A DNA stretch of 64,000 bases from an uncultured Agathobaculum sp. (GTDB lineage Bacteria > Bacillota > Clostridia > Oscillospirales > Butyricicoccaceae), in contig CAKSVR010000009.1 of NCBI GenBank assembly GCA_934504345.1, forward strand, positions 1 through 64,000, read 5' to 3'. Below, one piece after another: positions 17,203 to 24,429 of this stretch. Each line of letters begins with the position of its first letter. Position 1 is the stretch's first letter. The position numbers and the translations under genes were made by a program. The notes beneath the pieces were generated by a model that searched no databases, was not told the DNA's origin, and saw nothing but the letters and a program-made list of their open reading frames with translations.

Positions 17203-17586
17203 TTACTTTTCCTGTGCCTCGATGTACTCCTTGGCATGAGCCTTGAGCTTATCGAACGTTTCCGCACTCAGAACGTGCTCGATGCGGCAGGCATCCTCAG
17301 CGGCGGTTTCCGCATCCACGCCGAGGGCGGTGAGGAACGCGGTGAGCACGGTGTGGCGCTCATAGATGGTGGTGGCGATCTCCATGCCGGAGTCGGTCAG
17401 ACCCAGCAGACCGTTCTGGTCGATGGAAAGATAGCCGTTATCGCGCAGCAGGCCGACGGCTCGGCTGATGCTGGGCTTGGAGAAGCCGGTGTAATGCGCT
17501 ACATCGATCGAGCGCACCTGCCCGTTTTTCTGCGACAGCACAAGGATAGCCTCCAAGTAGTTTTCCGCGCTTTCCTGAATTTTCAC
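17203..17586 (-). CDS. DtxR/MntR-family metal-dependent regulator
   Basis: A 127-residue protein with an N-terminal winged helix (ESAENYLEAILVLSQKNGQV, TGFSKPSISRAVGLLRDNGYL) and the helical metal-binding dimerisation domain (HTVLTAFLTALGVDAETAAEDACRIEHVLS). The length is of the MntR type without an SH3-like domain. Such proteins repress Mn or Fe uptake when the metal is plentiful. No metal transporter lies beside it, so its targets are elsewhere. Confidence 0.9.
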   Translation of the reverse strand: MKIQESAENYLEAILVLSQKNGQVRSIDVAHYTGFSKPSISRAVGLLRDNGYLSIDQNGLLGLTDSGMEIATTIYERHTVLTAFLTALGVDAETAAEDACRIEHVLSAETFDKLKAHAKEYIEAQEK

Positions 17587-17743
17587 TGCACGGACCTCCT
17601 TTTTCTGAATTACTCTTTTCGAAAGACAGCCGAACAGAGCGGCATATCCTGAAACTTTACTGATAGTATTTCTATATTATCACGTTTCAAGTTTTTTTGC
17701 AATCTGCGGCGAACAAATTTCGCACGCAAACAGCGTTTTTGTG

Positions 17744-18178
17744 TTACAGCTGATCGGAATAACCATTTTCCTCCGGCTGCGGCGGCTCAGGCAGCTTGCG
17801 GTTGATGTCGCGCAGATTGCGGAGCACATCGAACAGCAGCAGGAGCAGCTCAAAGCCGATGCGCGCACCGGCATTGCCGAACACGAACAGCGCCAGCGCC
17901 GCAAAAAAGTTGGTGAACAGCAGGATAATGCTCGAAACCACGATGCCGACCACGGCAATGCAGTACAGCACGCGCAGCAGCCGCTCGGTGTAGGACTTGC
18001 GGAAATCGAGGAAATCGTGCAGCCACGCTGCCGCACCGTGATAGCGGTTCGGCCTGCGGACGAACAGTACATACAGCGCAATACCGCCCGCCAGAACCAG
18101 AATCAGCGCTAAAATCGGCAGGATAATGGCGAAAAGCGGCGTATAAGTGTAGGTATAAGCATAAGGATAGCTCATCAT
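17744..18178 (-). CDS. Small multi-pass membrane protein, unknown
   Basis: 144 residues with three hydrophobic segments (about 14-40, 70-95, 98-120) and a charged C-terminal tail (RNLRDINRKLPEPPQPEENG). The N-terminus is Tyr-rich (YPYAYTYTYTP). ATG 18178 is chosen for AAGGAG 10 nt upstream. No family recognised. It stands alone between a DtxR gene and aguA. Confidence 0.6.
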   Translation of the reverse strand: MMSYPYAYTYTYTPLFAIILPILALILVLAGGIALYVLFVRRPNRYHGAAAWLHDFLDFRKSYTERLLRVLYCIAVVGIVVSSIILLFTNFFAALALFVFGNAGARIGFELLLLLFDVLRNLRDINRKLPEPPQPEENGYSDQL

Positions 18179-18310
18179 GAACGCATTTCTCCTTCCATGC
18201 AAATATGTGTAGATTTAGTGTAACATATTCTCGAAACCGTTGCAAGTCGGCGCAAAATGTTGTACTCTTTTGTTGTAGAAAATAACTTTCTGCCTAACAG
18301 GAGAGATACC

Positions 18311-19405
18311 ATGAAGATTCTGCATACCACACCCGCGCAGGACGGGTTCTATATGCCTGCTGAGTTTGCGCCGCACGAGGGCTGCCTGATGATCTGGCCG
18401 GAACGGGCGGATTCGTGGCAGTACGGCGCGTATGCCGCCCGCAAAGCGTTCATCCGTGTCATCGAGGCCATTTCCGAGAGCGAAAACATGACCGTGCTGT
18501 GCTCCGAGGGGCAGTACGACAACGCCCGCGCCCAGCTGCCGGAAAACGTCCGGCTGGTGGTGATGGCGACCGACGATGCATGGGCGCGTGATGTCGGCCC
18601 GACGTTCGTCGTCAACGGCAAGGGCGAACGCCGCGGCATCGACTGGGGCTTTAACGCATGGGGCGGCGAAGTGGACGGCCTGTATCCCTCGTGGGAGAAC
18701 GACAACCGCGTGGCCCGCAAGTTCTGCGACCTGCTCGGCAATGACGTTTACGACAAGCGCGGCTTCATCTGCGAGGGCGGCTCTATCCATTCGGACGGCG
18801 AGGGTACGGCGCTCGTCACCGAGGCGTGCCTGCTCTCTGCGGGCCGCAATCCCGACCTGACAAAGACCCAGATCGAGCAGGTTTTGTGCGATTATCTGGG
18901 CGTTTCCAAGGTCATCTGGCTGCCGCGCGGCATCTATAACGACGAAACCAACGAGCACGTTGACAACGTGTGCGCGTTCACTGCACCGGGCGAGGTGGTT
19001 CTCGCGTGGACGGACGACGAGAGCGACCCGCAGTACGCGCTCTCCAAGGCAAGCCTCGAGGCGCTCGAGGCCGCGACCGATGCCAAGGGCCGGAAAATCA
19101 AGGTTCACAAGCTGCCGCTGCCCAAACCCGTCACCATCACGGCGGAGGAATGCGACGGCCTCGACCTGTGCGACGGCGAGCCCACCCGCACACCCGGCGA
19201 ACGCCTCGCGGCAAGCTACGTCAACTTTTATATCGCAAATAAGGCCGTTGTCATGCCCGCATTCGGTGATCCGATGGACGAAAAGGCGCAGGAAATCCTG
19301 CAAACGCTGTTCCCGACCCGCAAGGTCGTTGCCATCCCTGCCCGCGATATTCTTATCGGCGGCGGCAATATCCATTGTATCACCCAGCAAATACCGGAAA
19401 TTTGA
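18311..19405 (+). CDS. aguA: Agmatine deiminase
   Basis: A 364-residue guanidino-group-modifying enzyme that hydrolyses agmatine to N-carbamoylputrescine and ammonia. Family motifs are DDAWARDVGPTFVV, GFNAWGG, EGGSIHSDGEG, HVDN, and the catalytic Cys in ILIGGGNIHCITQQ near the end. ATG 18311 follows AGGAG; the frame extends to 18257 without an RBS. aguB lies 150 bp downstream, with a REPIN-like element between them. Confidence 0.97.
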   Translation: MKILHTTPAQDGFYMPAEFAPHEGCLMIWPERADSWQYGAYAARKAFIRVIEAISESENMTVLCSEGQYDNARAQLPENVRLVVMATDDAWARDVGPTFVVNGKGERRGIDWGFNAWGGEVDGLYPSWENDNRVARKFCDLLGNDVYDKRGFICEGGSIHSDGEGTALVTEACLLSAGRNPDLTKTQIEQVLCDYLGVSKVIWLPRGIYNDETNEHVDNVCAFTAPGEVVLAWTDDESDPQYALSKASLEALEAATDAKGRKIKVHKLPLPKPVTITAEECDGLDLCDGEPTRTPGERLAASYVNFYIANKAVVMPAFGDPMDEKAQEILQTLFPTRKVVAIPARDILIGGGNIHCITQQIPEI

Positions 19406-19426
19406 TTTCAACCGGTGCCGCTGTTC

Positions 19427-19508
19427 CGTAGGGCGGGCTGCCCTCAGCCCGCCGCATTTACAATGAGCACCCATTTACAGCGGCGGGGTGAGGGCACCCC
19501 GCCCTACG
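19427..19508. repeat. REPIN-like inverted repeat element, copy 2
   Basis: Same design as 827-909: arms 19427-19453 and 19482-19508, beginning CGTAGGGCGGGCTG and ending CACCCCGCCCTACG. The left arm carries a G/C swap within its internal stem. It lies inside the aguA-aguB operon and could affect the balance of the two products. Confidence 0.85.
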
Positions 19509-19555
19509 ATATACTGTAAAGCATTGCATATTTTGAGAGAAAAGGAGAACTCCTC

Positions 19556-20425
19556 ATGTCAAAAAAGGTAACCGTTGCCGCCATTCAGATGACCTACGGC
19601 CTCGAAGAAGCCTGCGAAAAGGTCCGCGAGGCGGCTTCTCAGGGCGCACAGATCATCCTGCTGCCTGAATTGTTCGAAAACTGGTACTTCTGTCAGGAAA
19701 AGAGCTACGAAAACTACCATCTCGCGACTACGCTCGAGGAAAACCCTGCCGTCCGTGAGATGCAGACCATCGCCCGCGACTTTAAGGTCGTCATTCCGGT
19801 CAGCTACTACGAGCGCGTAGGCGAAACCACGTTCAACACCGTGGCCGTTATCGATGCAGACGGCACCATCATGGGCCAGTACCGCAAGACGCACATCCCG
19901 GACGACCATTTCTATCAGGAGAAATTCTATTTTACGCCCGGCGACACCGGCTTCAAGGTCTGGGACACCGCCTACGCAAAAATCGGTGTCGGCATCTGCT
20001 GGGATCAGTGGTTCCCGGAATCCGCACGCTGCATGGCGCTCGAGGGCGCGGAGCTGCTGTTCTATCCCACCGCGATCGGCTCTGAGCCCATCCTCGACTG
20101 CGACTCCATGCCGCACTGGCGGCGCTGTATGCAGGGCCACGCGGCGGCAAACATCATGCCGCTCATCGCCGCAAACCGCATCGGCACGGAAACCGTCAAG
20201 CCCACCGAGGACAACCAGCATCAGTCCTCCTCGCTGACGTTCTACGGCTCGTCGTTCATCGCAGACGAAACCGGCGCACTCGTCGAGCAGGCCGATCGCG
20301 AGAACGCAGGCGTGCTCACGCATACCTTTGACCTCGATGAGATCCGTGAAATGCGCCGTTCCTGGGGCGTTTACCGCGACCGCAGACCGGAAATGTACAG
20401 TGCGATGCGGGGATACGGCAGGTAA
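19556..20425 (+). CDS. aguB: N-carbamoylputrescine amidase
   Basis: A 289-residue nitrilase-superfamily enzyme that converts N-carbamoylputrescine to putrescine, CO2 and ammonia. The triad is visible: Glu in LLPELFENWYF, Lys in YRKTHIPDDH, Cys in VGICWDQWFPE. With aguA it completes the agmatine route to putrescine. RBS is AAAGGAG. Confidence 0.97.
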   Translation: MSKKVTVAAIQMTYGLEEACEKVREAASQGAQIILLPELFENWYFCQEKSYENYHLATTLEENPAVREMQTIARDFKVVIPVSYYERVGETTFNTVAVIDADGTIMGQYRKTHIPDDHFYQEKFYFTPGDTGFKVWDTAYAKIGVGICWDQWFPESARCMALEGAELLFYPTAIGSEPILDCDSMPHWRRCMQGHAAANIMPLIAANRIGTETVKPTEDNQHQSSSLTFYGSSFIADETGALVEQADRENAGVLTHTFDLDEIREMRRSWGVYRDRRPEMYSAMRGYGR

Positions 20426-20427
20426 TA

Positions 20428-20465
20428 GAGTGAAGAGTGAAGATTGGAGAGTTGAGAGTGGAGAG
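20428..20465 (+). repeat. Heptamer repeat (GAGTGAA-type)
   Basis: GAGTGAAGAGTGAAGATTGG followed by GAGAGTTGAGAGTGGAGAG, directly after aguB, running into family B repeat sequence. Confidence 0.75.
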
Positions 20466-20469
20466 AACG

Positions 20470-20884
20470 TAACGATTTACGTTCGTTTCATCCCACAGGA
20501 GGCAATCCGACCACCAAACCAAACAAATCGGGCGGCGCTGACACGCCGCCCTTTCTCTTTGTAAACCGCCGGAACGCAAAACCCGTGCAATCTGCCGTGA
20601 ACACGCCGCGACAACGCGGAAAACGGAAGCCGATACCCGTTCCTTTTTCGAAGCGGTCCCGAGCACAAATAGGAACGGCAAAGCCGTTCCGTGCGCCGGC
20701 TTAAGAATAAGGGAAACGGGGAGATTCAAAAGAGGGGTGGAAACCGTAGGTGTCCATCCCTTTTTTGCGCCCGCCGCGCGTGCGGCACGTTCCCGCGCTC
20801 CGCAGAGCGCGAAATCCCCAGCCCAACGAGGATACATCGTGCAATTCGGAGAGGAACGGCGGGGTGAGGGCACCCCGCCCTACG
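20470..20884 (+). repeat. Hairpin-mosaic repeat family B, copy B1, with single REP arm
   Basis: This otherwise gene-free stretch holds the core AACCCGTGCAATCTGCCGTG (about 20579-20598), the GGGGTGG...CCATCCC hairpin with loop AAACCGTAGGTGT (20734-20760), a GCGCTCCGCAGAGCGC hairpin, and a single REPIN arm at 20858-20884. The core and hairpins recur at 27.4-28.2 kb, 36.9-37.2 kb and 53.0 kb. No supportable gene. Confidence 0.75.
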
Positions 20885-20919
20885 GGAATACGCTTCGCAA
20901 TGCTGTTAGAAAAAGCAAA

Positions 20920-20950
20920 AACCCTTTCGGTTTTGCAACCGAAAGGGTTC
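20920..20950 (-). terminator. Terminator after tRNA-Thr(CGT)
   Basis: Stem AACCCTTTCGGTT (20920-20932) with AACCGAAAGGGTT (20937-20949), followed on - by TTTTTGCTTTTT. Confidence 0.85.
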
Positions 20951-20951
20951 A

Positions 20952-21027
20952 TGGAGCTTGCGGCCGGACTCGAACCGGCGACCTGCGCATTACGAATGCG
21001 CTGCTCTACCAACTGAGCCACGCAAGC
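20952..21027 (-). tRNA. tRNA-Thr (anticodon CGT)
   Basis: Acceptor GCTTGCG/CGCAAGC, D arm TGGCTCAGTTGGTAGAGC, anticodon loop TTCGTAA giving CGT, T arm GCCGGTTCGAGTCCGGC, encoded CCA. Confidence 0.96.
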
Positions 21028-21150
21028 AAATTTGTTAAATTAAAGTTTCCGCTGCCACTGCACGCTGTACCAGCGCGGCGCTGCTCATCTCCGGCCTAAG
21101 AGCCGCCCTTTGGGCGGTTGGCCTCCGAAACGCTCGTCTGCGGACGAGTG
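21028..21150 (-). repeat. Hairpin-rich insert between tRNA-Thr and a duplicated tRNA 5' piece
   Basis: About 123 bp of non-coding DNA containing hairpins (GCCGCCCTTTGGGCGGTTGG, CTCGTCTGCGGACGAG). It is bracketed by a 21-bp direct duplication of the tRNA 5' part (21007-21027 and 21151-21171), which reads as an insertion into the tRNA 5' region with target duplication. Confidence 0.6.
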
Positions 21151-21171
21151 TACCAACTGAGCCACGCAAGC
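21151..21171 (-). pseudogene. tRNA-Thr 5' fragment (duplicate)
   Basis: Exactly the first 21 nt of tRNA-Thr(CGT) (GCTTGCGTGGCTCAGTTGGTA), then unrelated sequence. Not a functional tRNA. Confidence 0.8.
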
Positions 21172-21267
21172 AGCTGTATTTGCCGCTGAAAAGAGCGTTC
21201 ACTCACTCACAGCGTTTTTAGTATATCACGCTTTTGAAAATTCGTCAATATTTTTTTGAAATTTTTC

Positions 21268-21295
21268 TTGACATTCTTCTCGTATCGGCTATAAT
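21268..21295 (+). promoter_or_regulatory. Promoter of rpsF-ssb-rpsR
   Basis: TTGACA (21268-21273), 16-bp spacer, TATAAT (21290-21295). Confidence 0.88.
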
Positions 21296-21359
21296 GGTAT
21301 AGTATCCTTGCTCACATCAAAGGATGTGGGCCAAAAGTCCAAAAGGAGGTGCTAAGAAA

Positions 21360-21656
21360 ATGGCAAAGATTTCTGGCAAGTACGAAACTATCTTCATCGT
21401 TAACCCCAAGCTGGAAGAGGCAGCGGCTACCGCTGTTGTGGACAAGTTCAAGTCCCTCGTTGAGGCGAATGGCACGAATGTAGAGGTCGAGGACTGGGGC
21501 AAGCGCCGTCTGGCGTACCCGATCGAGGACCAGACCGAGGGCGTTTACACGCTGGTTCGTTTTGAGTCCAAGCCCGATTTCCCGGCTGAGCTGGACCGTA
21601 TCTACAAGATCACGGACGGCATCATGCGTTCCATCATCGTCTGCCTTGACGACTAA
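21360..21656 (+). CDS. rpsF: 30S ribosomal protein bS6
   Basis: 98 residues with the bS6 ferredoxin-like fold sequence (YETIFIVNPKLEEAAATAVV, EVEDWGKRRLAYPIEDQTEG). ATG 21360 follows AAAGGAGG; the frame is open to 21324 upstream but without an RBS. First gene of the conserved rpsF-ssb-rpsR operon. Confidence 0.97.
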   Translation: MAKISGKYETIFIVNPKLEEAAATAVVDKFKSLVEANGTNVEVEDWGKRRLAYPIEDQTEGVYTLVRFESKPDFPAELDRIYKITDGIMRSIIVCLDD

Positions 21657-21670
21657 GGCGGTGAACAAAA

Positions 21671-22159
21671 ATGCTCAATAAGGCGATTCTGATGGGTCGA
21701 TTGACCCGCGATCCCGAATTGCGCCATACCCAGTCCAACATGGCTGTGTGCTCGTTCCGTCTTGCGATCGACCGCGACCGCAAGGGCCCGAACGGCGAAC
21801 GCCAGACCGACTTCATCGACTGCGTCGCATGGGGCCGTCAGGCAGAGTTCGTTGCACAGTGGTTCACAAAGGGTGCTATGGCCATCGTAGTCGGCCGTGT
21901 CCAGTCCCGCCAGTGGCAGGACCAGAACGGCAACAACCGCACGACCGTTGAGGTCAACTGCGACGAGGTTTCTTTCGGTGAAACCAAGAAATCCCGCGAT
22001 GCCTACAATGCAGGCAATCAGGGCGGTTATGGCTATGATAACGGATCGCAGATGCGGCCCGAGCCTGCCGCGTCCCAGGTTGCTCCCGCGTTCGATCTCC
22101 CTGCCGGAGATTCGGATTTTCAGGAGCTGGCTGATGACGACGGCGATGTCCCATTCTAA
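21671..22159 (+). CDS. ssb: Single-stranded DNA-binding protein
   Basis: 162 residues: OB-fold (MLNKAILMGRLTRDPELRHT, DFIDCVAWGRQAEFVAQWF), a Gly/Asn-rich linker from about 110, and the acidic partner-binding tip DDDGDVPF. Protects ssDNA and recruits replication and repair proteins. Fourteen bp after rpsF. Confidence 0.98.
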   Translation: MLNKAILMGRLTRDPELRHTQSNMAVCSFRLAIDRDRKGPNGERQTDFIDCVAWGRQAEFVAQWFTKGAMAIVVGRVQSRQWQDQNGNNRTTVEVNCDEVSFGETKKSRDAYNAGNQGGYGYDNGSQMRPEPAASQVAPAFDLPAGDSDFQELADDDGDVPF

Positions 22160-22180
22160 ACTGAAGGAGGTAACGCTACA

Positions 22181-22453
22181 ATGGAAGAAACCAAGAAGGA
22201 ATTTACTCCCCGTCCGGAGCGTGCAGAGCGCCCGCAGCGCGGCCGTCGCCGCCGCAAGGTTTGCGCTTTCTGCGTAGATAAGGTTGCACACGTTGATTAC
22301 AAAGATGCCGGCAAGCTGAAGAAGTATATGTCCGAGCGCGGCAAGATCCTGCCCCGCCGTATGACCGGTACCTGTGCAGCTCATCAGCGTCAGCTGACTG
22401 AGGCTATCAAGCGTGCACGTCACATTGCACTTCTGCCGTACACCGCAGAGTAA
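22181..22453 (+). CDS. rpsR: 30S ribosomal protein bS18
   Basis: 90 residues with an Arg-rich N-terminal extension, then KVCAFCVDK, VDYKDAGKLKKYMSERGKIL and PRRMTGTCAAHQRQLTEAIK, all typical of bS18. The paired cysteines suggest the zinc-binding (C+) form. Binds 16S rRNA next to bS6. Confidence 0.97.
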   Translation: MEETKKEFTPRPERAERPQRGRRRRKVCAFCVDKVAHVDYKDAGKLKKYMSERGKILPRRMTGTCAAHQRQLTEAIKRARHIALLPYTAE

Positions 22454-22480
22454 GCAATTCATTTTTCATCATAAGGATAC

Positions 22481-22517
22481 GCAAAGCGTCGTTTTCAGTT
22501 GAAAACGACGCTTTTTT
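22481..22517 (+). terminator. Terminator after rpsR
   Basis: 16-bp stem GCAAAGCGTCGTTTTC with its complement, loop AGTT, then a T run. Confidence 0.9.
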
Positions 22518-22572
22518 GCGCTTTCTACGCATCAAATTTTGATTTGTGTGTCCGTTTCCCTAAACGGATTCA

Positions 22573-22606
22573 CAAAAAGGAGGCACGCAAAACGTGCCTC
22601 CTTTTT
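22573..22606 (-). terminator. Terminator after trpS
   Basis: Stem AAAAAGGAGGCACG with CGTGCCTCCTTTTT, loop CAAAA. The T run is on both sides; it faces trpS on -. Confidence 0.85.
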
Positions 22607-22615
22607 CCTATCTGC

Positions 22616-23677
22616 TTACTTCAGCAGGCCATTATCGGTGAAATAGTCGATCTTCATCGCGTGGCGCACCTTGTCGAGCGTACCCTGTGCGGTTTCTGCG
22701 GCGATCTCGCTGCCCTTTTTCAGCAGCTCGTAGACCTCGGGCAGACGGCCCTCCCACATCGCGCGGCGCTCGCGCATCGGGCTGAGCAGCGACTGCATGA
22801 CGTTGTTCAGGAACTTCTTGACCTTTACATCGCCCAAGCCGCCGCGCTGGTAGTGCGCCTTGAGCTCATCGAGGCTCTGGTACTCCGGCAGGAACTCCGC
22901 GAAGTGCTCGGGCTGGCAGAATGCATCCAGATAGGTGAATACCGTGTTGCCCTCCAGCTTGCCGGGGTCCTGCACGCGGATATGATCCGGGTCGGTATAC
23001 ATGGACATGATCTTCTCGCGAACGACCTCTTCCGGGTCGGCCAGATAGATGCAGTTGCCGAGCGATTTGCTCATTTTGGCCTTGCCGTCCGTGCCCGGCA
23101 GGCGCATACAAGCGTTGTTGGACGGCAGGACGATCTGCGGCATGGTGAGCGTTTCACCGTAGACCGAGTTGAATTTATGGACGATCTCGCGGCACTGCTC
23201 GAGCATGGGCTCCTGATCCTCGCCGACCGGAACCGCCGTGGCGTTGAATGCGGTGATGTCCGCCGCCTGACTGATCGGGTAGCAGAAAAAGCCGACGGGA
23301 ATGCTGGCCTCGAAGTTACGCATCTGAATCTCCGCCTTAACGGTGGGGTTGCGCTGCACGCGCGACACGGTGACGAGGTTCATATAGTAGAACGTCAGCT
23401 CGGTCAGCTGCGGCACCATGGACTGGATGAAAATGTTGGCCTTTTCCGGGTCGATGCCCGCCGCGAGGTAGTCCAGCGCGACTTTCATGATGTTCTGGCG
23501 CACGCGCTCGGGATGCTCGGCGTTGTCGGTCAGCGCCTGTGCGTCTGCGATCATAATGTAAATCTCATCGTATTTGCCGGAATTTTGCAGCTTTACGCGC
23601 TCCGCCAGCGAGCCGACATAGTGGCCGACGTGCAGGTTGCCGGTAGGACGGTCGCCGGTTAAGATGATCTGTTTCAT
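22616..23677 (-). CDS. trpS: Tryptophanyl-tRNA synthetase
   Basis: 353-residue class Ic synthetase that charges tRNA-Trp. HIGH-like motif TGDRPTGNLHVGHYVGS, KMSKS in GTDGKAKMSKSLGN. ATG 23677 has AAGGAG 9 nt upstream. It lies 13 bp after a TetR gene on the same strand, with no T-box visible between, whereas trpB at 7053 has one. The substrate tRNA is encoded at 48223. Confidence 0.96.
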   Translation of the reverse strand: MKQIILTGDRPTGNLHVGHYVGSLAERVKLQNSGKYDEIYIMIADAQALTDNAEHPERVRQNIMKVALDYLAAGIDPEKANIFIQSMVPQLTELTFYYMNLVTVSRVQRNPTVKAEIQMRNFEASIPVGFFCYPISQAADITAFNATAVPVGEDQEPMLEQCREIVHKFNSVYGETLTMPQIVLPSNNACMRLPGTDGKAKMSKSLGNCIYLADPEEVVREKIMSMYTDPDHIRVQDPGKLEGNTVFTYLDAFCQPEHFAEFLPEYQSLDELKAHYQRGGLGDVKVKKFLNNVMQSLLSPMRERRAMWEGRLPEVYELLKKGSEIAAETAQGTLDKVRHAMKIDYFTDNGLLK

Positions 23678-23690
23678 ATTCAAAGACTCC

Positions 23691-24257
23691 TTAAAATTCG
23701 TTTTTCAGACAGGTTTTCCAGTTTTCCGGCAGATCCACATTGGAGGAGATCCACATTGCGAACGTACCGTTGAGCATTGCCCAGTAGCGCAGGAGCCGCC
23801 ATCGCGTATCCTCCTCAGTGAGGCTCTGCTTTTCCGCGATGGCCGCCGCCACCCGGCGGAAAATGGAAAACGGCGGGTAGTTGTCCTCTATCGGCTGCAT
23901 GGAGATGGTCAGCCGCTGCGATGCATTGCGGAAATACGCGCTGAAATACGTCGGATTTCGCATATAGAAGTCCAGATAGGCCGTGCCGAGCTGCTCCATC
24001 GTCTGCGGCAGGCTCTCGTCCAGCCCGCTGAGCGACAGCTCGAGCGTGCGTGTCAGCTCCTCCATAACATAGGCGCGGCAGGCATCGATCAGGCTCTCCT
24101 TGCTGTCAAAATGGCGGTAGATGGCGTTGTGGCTCACGCCGCACTGCGCCGCCAGCCGCCGCAGCGACAGGTTCTCCAGTCCGTCCTGCGAGATCAGCGT
24201 GACCGCCGCCTCCAGCAGTTTGTTTTTCAGGTTCCCGTGATGGTATCGGTCCGACAT
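23691..24257 (-). CDS. TetR family transcriptional regulator
   Basis: 188 residues. N-terminal HTH (LISQDGLENLSLRRLAAQCG, VSHNAIYRHFDSKESLIDA), then a helical ligand domain with C-terminal TetR_C features (YWAMLNGTFAMWISSNVDLP). Its promoter overlaps a 19-bp dyad at 24305-24323, a likely autoregulatory operator. trpS follows 13 bp downstream, so the regulator may also set trpS read-through. Confidence 0.9.
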   Translation of the reverse strand: MSDRYHHGNLKNKLLEAAVTLISQDGLENLSLRRLAAQCGVSHNAIYRHFDSKESLIDACRAYVMEELTRTLELSLSGLDESLPQTMEQLGTAYLDFYMRNPTYFSAYFRNASQRLTISMQPIEDNYPPFSIFRRVAAAIAEKQSLTEEDTRWRLLRYWAMLNGTFAMWISSNVDLPENWKTCLKNEF

Positions 24258-24290
24258 TTTCTCACCTCGCAGCTTTGCTTTGTTGGGTAT

Positions 24291-24323
24291 ATTATAGACC
24301 CGTTATGTTGCCACCGTCAACAT
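24291..24323 (-). promoter_or_regulatory. Promoter and dyad operator of TetR-trpS
   Basis: On -: TTGACG (24315-24320), 18-bp spacer, TATAAT (24291-24296). The dyad ATGTTG-n7-CAACAT (24305-24323) covers the -35. Confidence 0.75.
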
Positions 24324-24362
24324 TAAATTTTCACAACTATTTCCGTGATTTTTGCGAAAAAA

Positions 24363-24390
24363 GAGAGGAAACCAACAAAGGTTTCCTCTC
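24363..24390 (-). terminator. Terminator after SLH/L,D-transpeptidase gene
   Basis: Stem GAGAGGAAACC with GGTTTCCTCTC, followed on - by a T run. Confidence 0.85.
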
Positions 24391-24429
24391 ATGGTGAGAA
24401 TTGCTTTTTACGGTGAAAAAACAGGTGGT

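Noticed and set aside
20470..20884. Short open frames in the family B repeats as genes
   Set aside because: Frames differ between copies and lack RBS; the conserved signal is hairpin structure.
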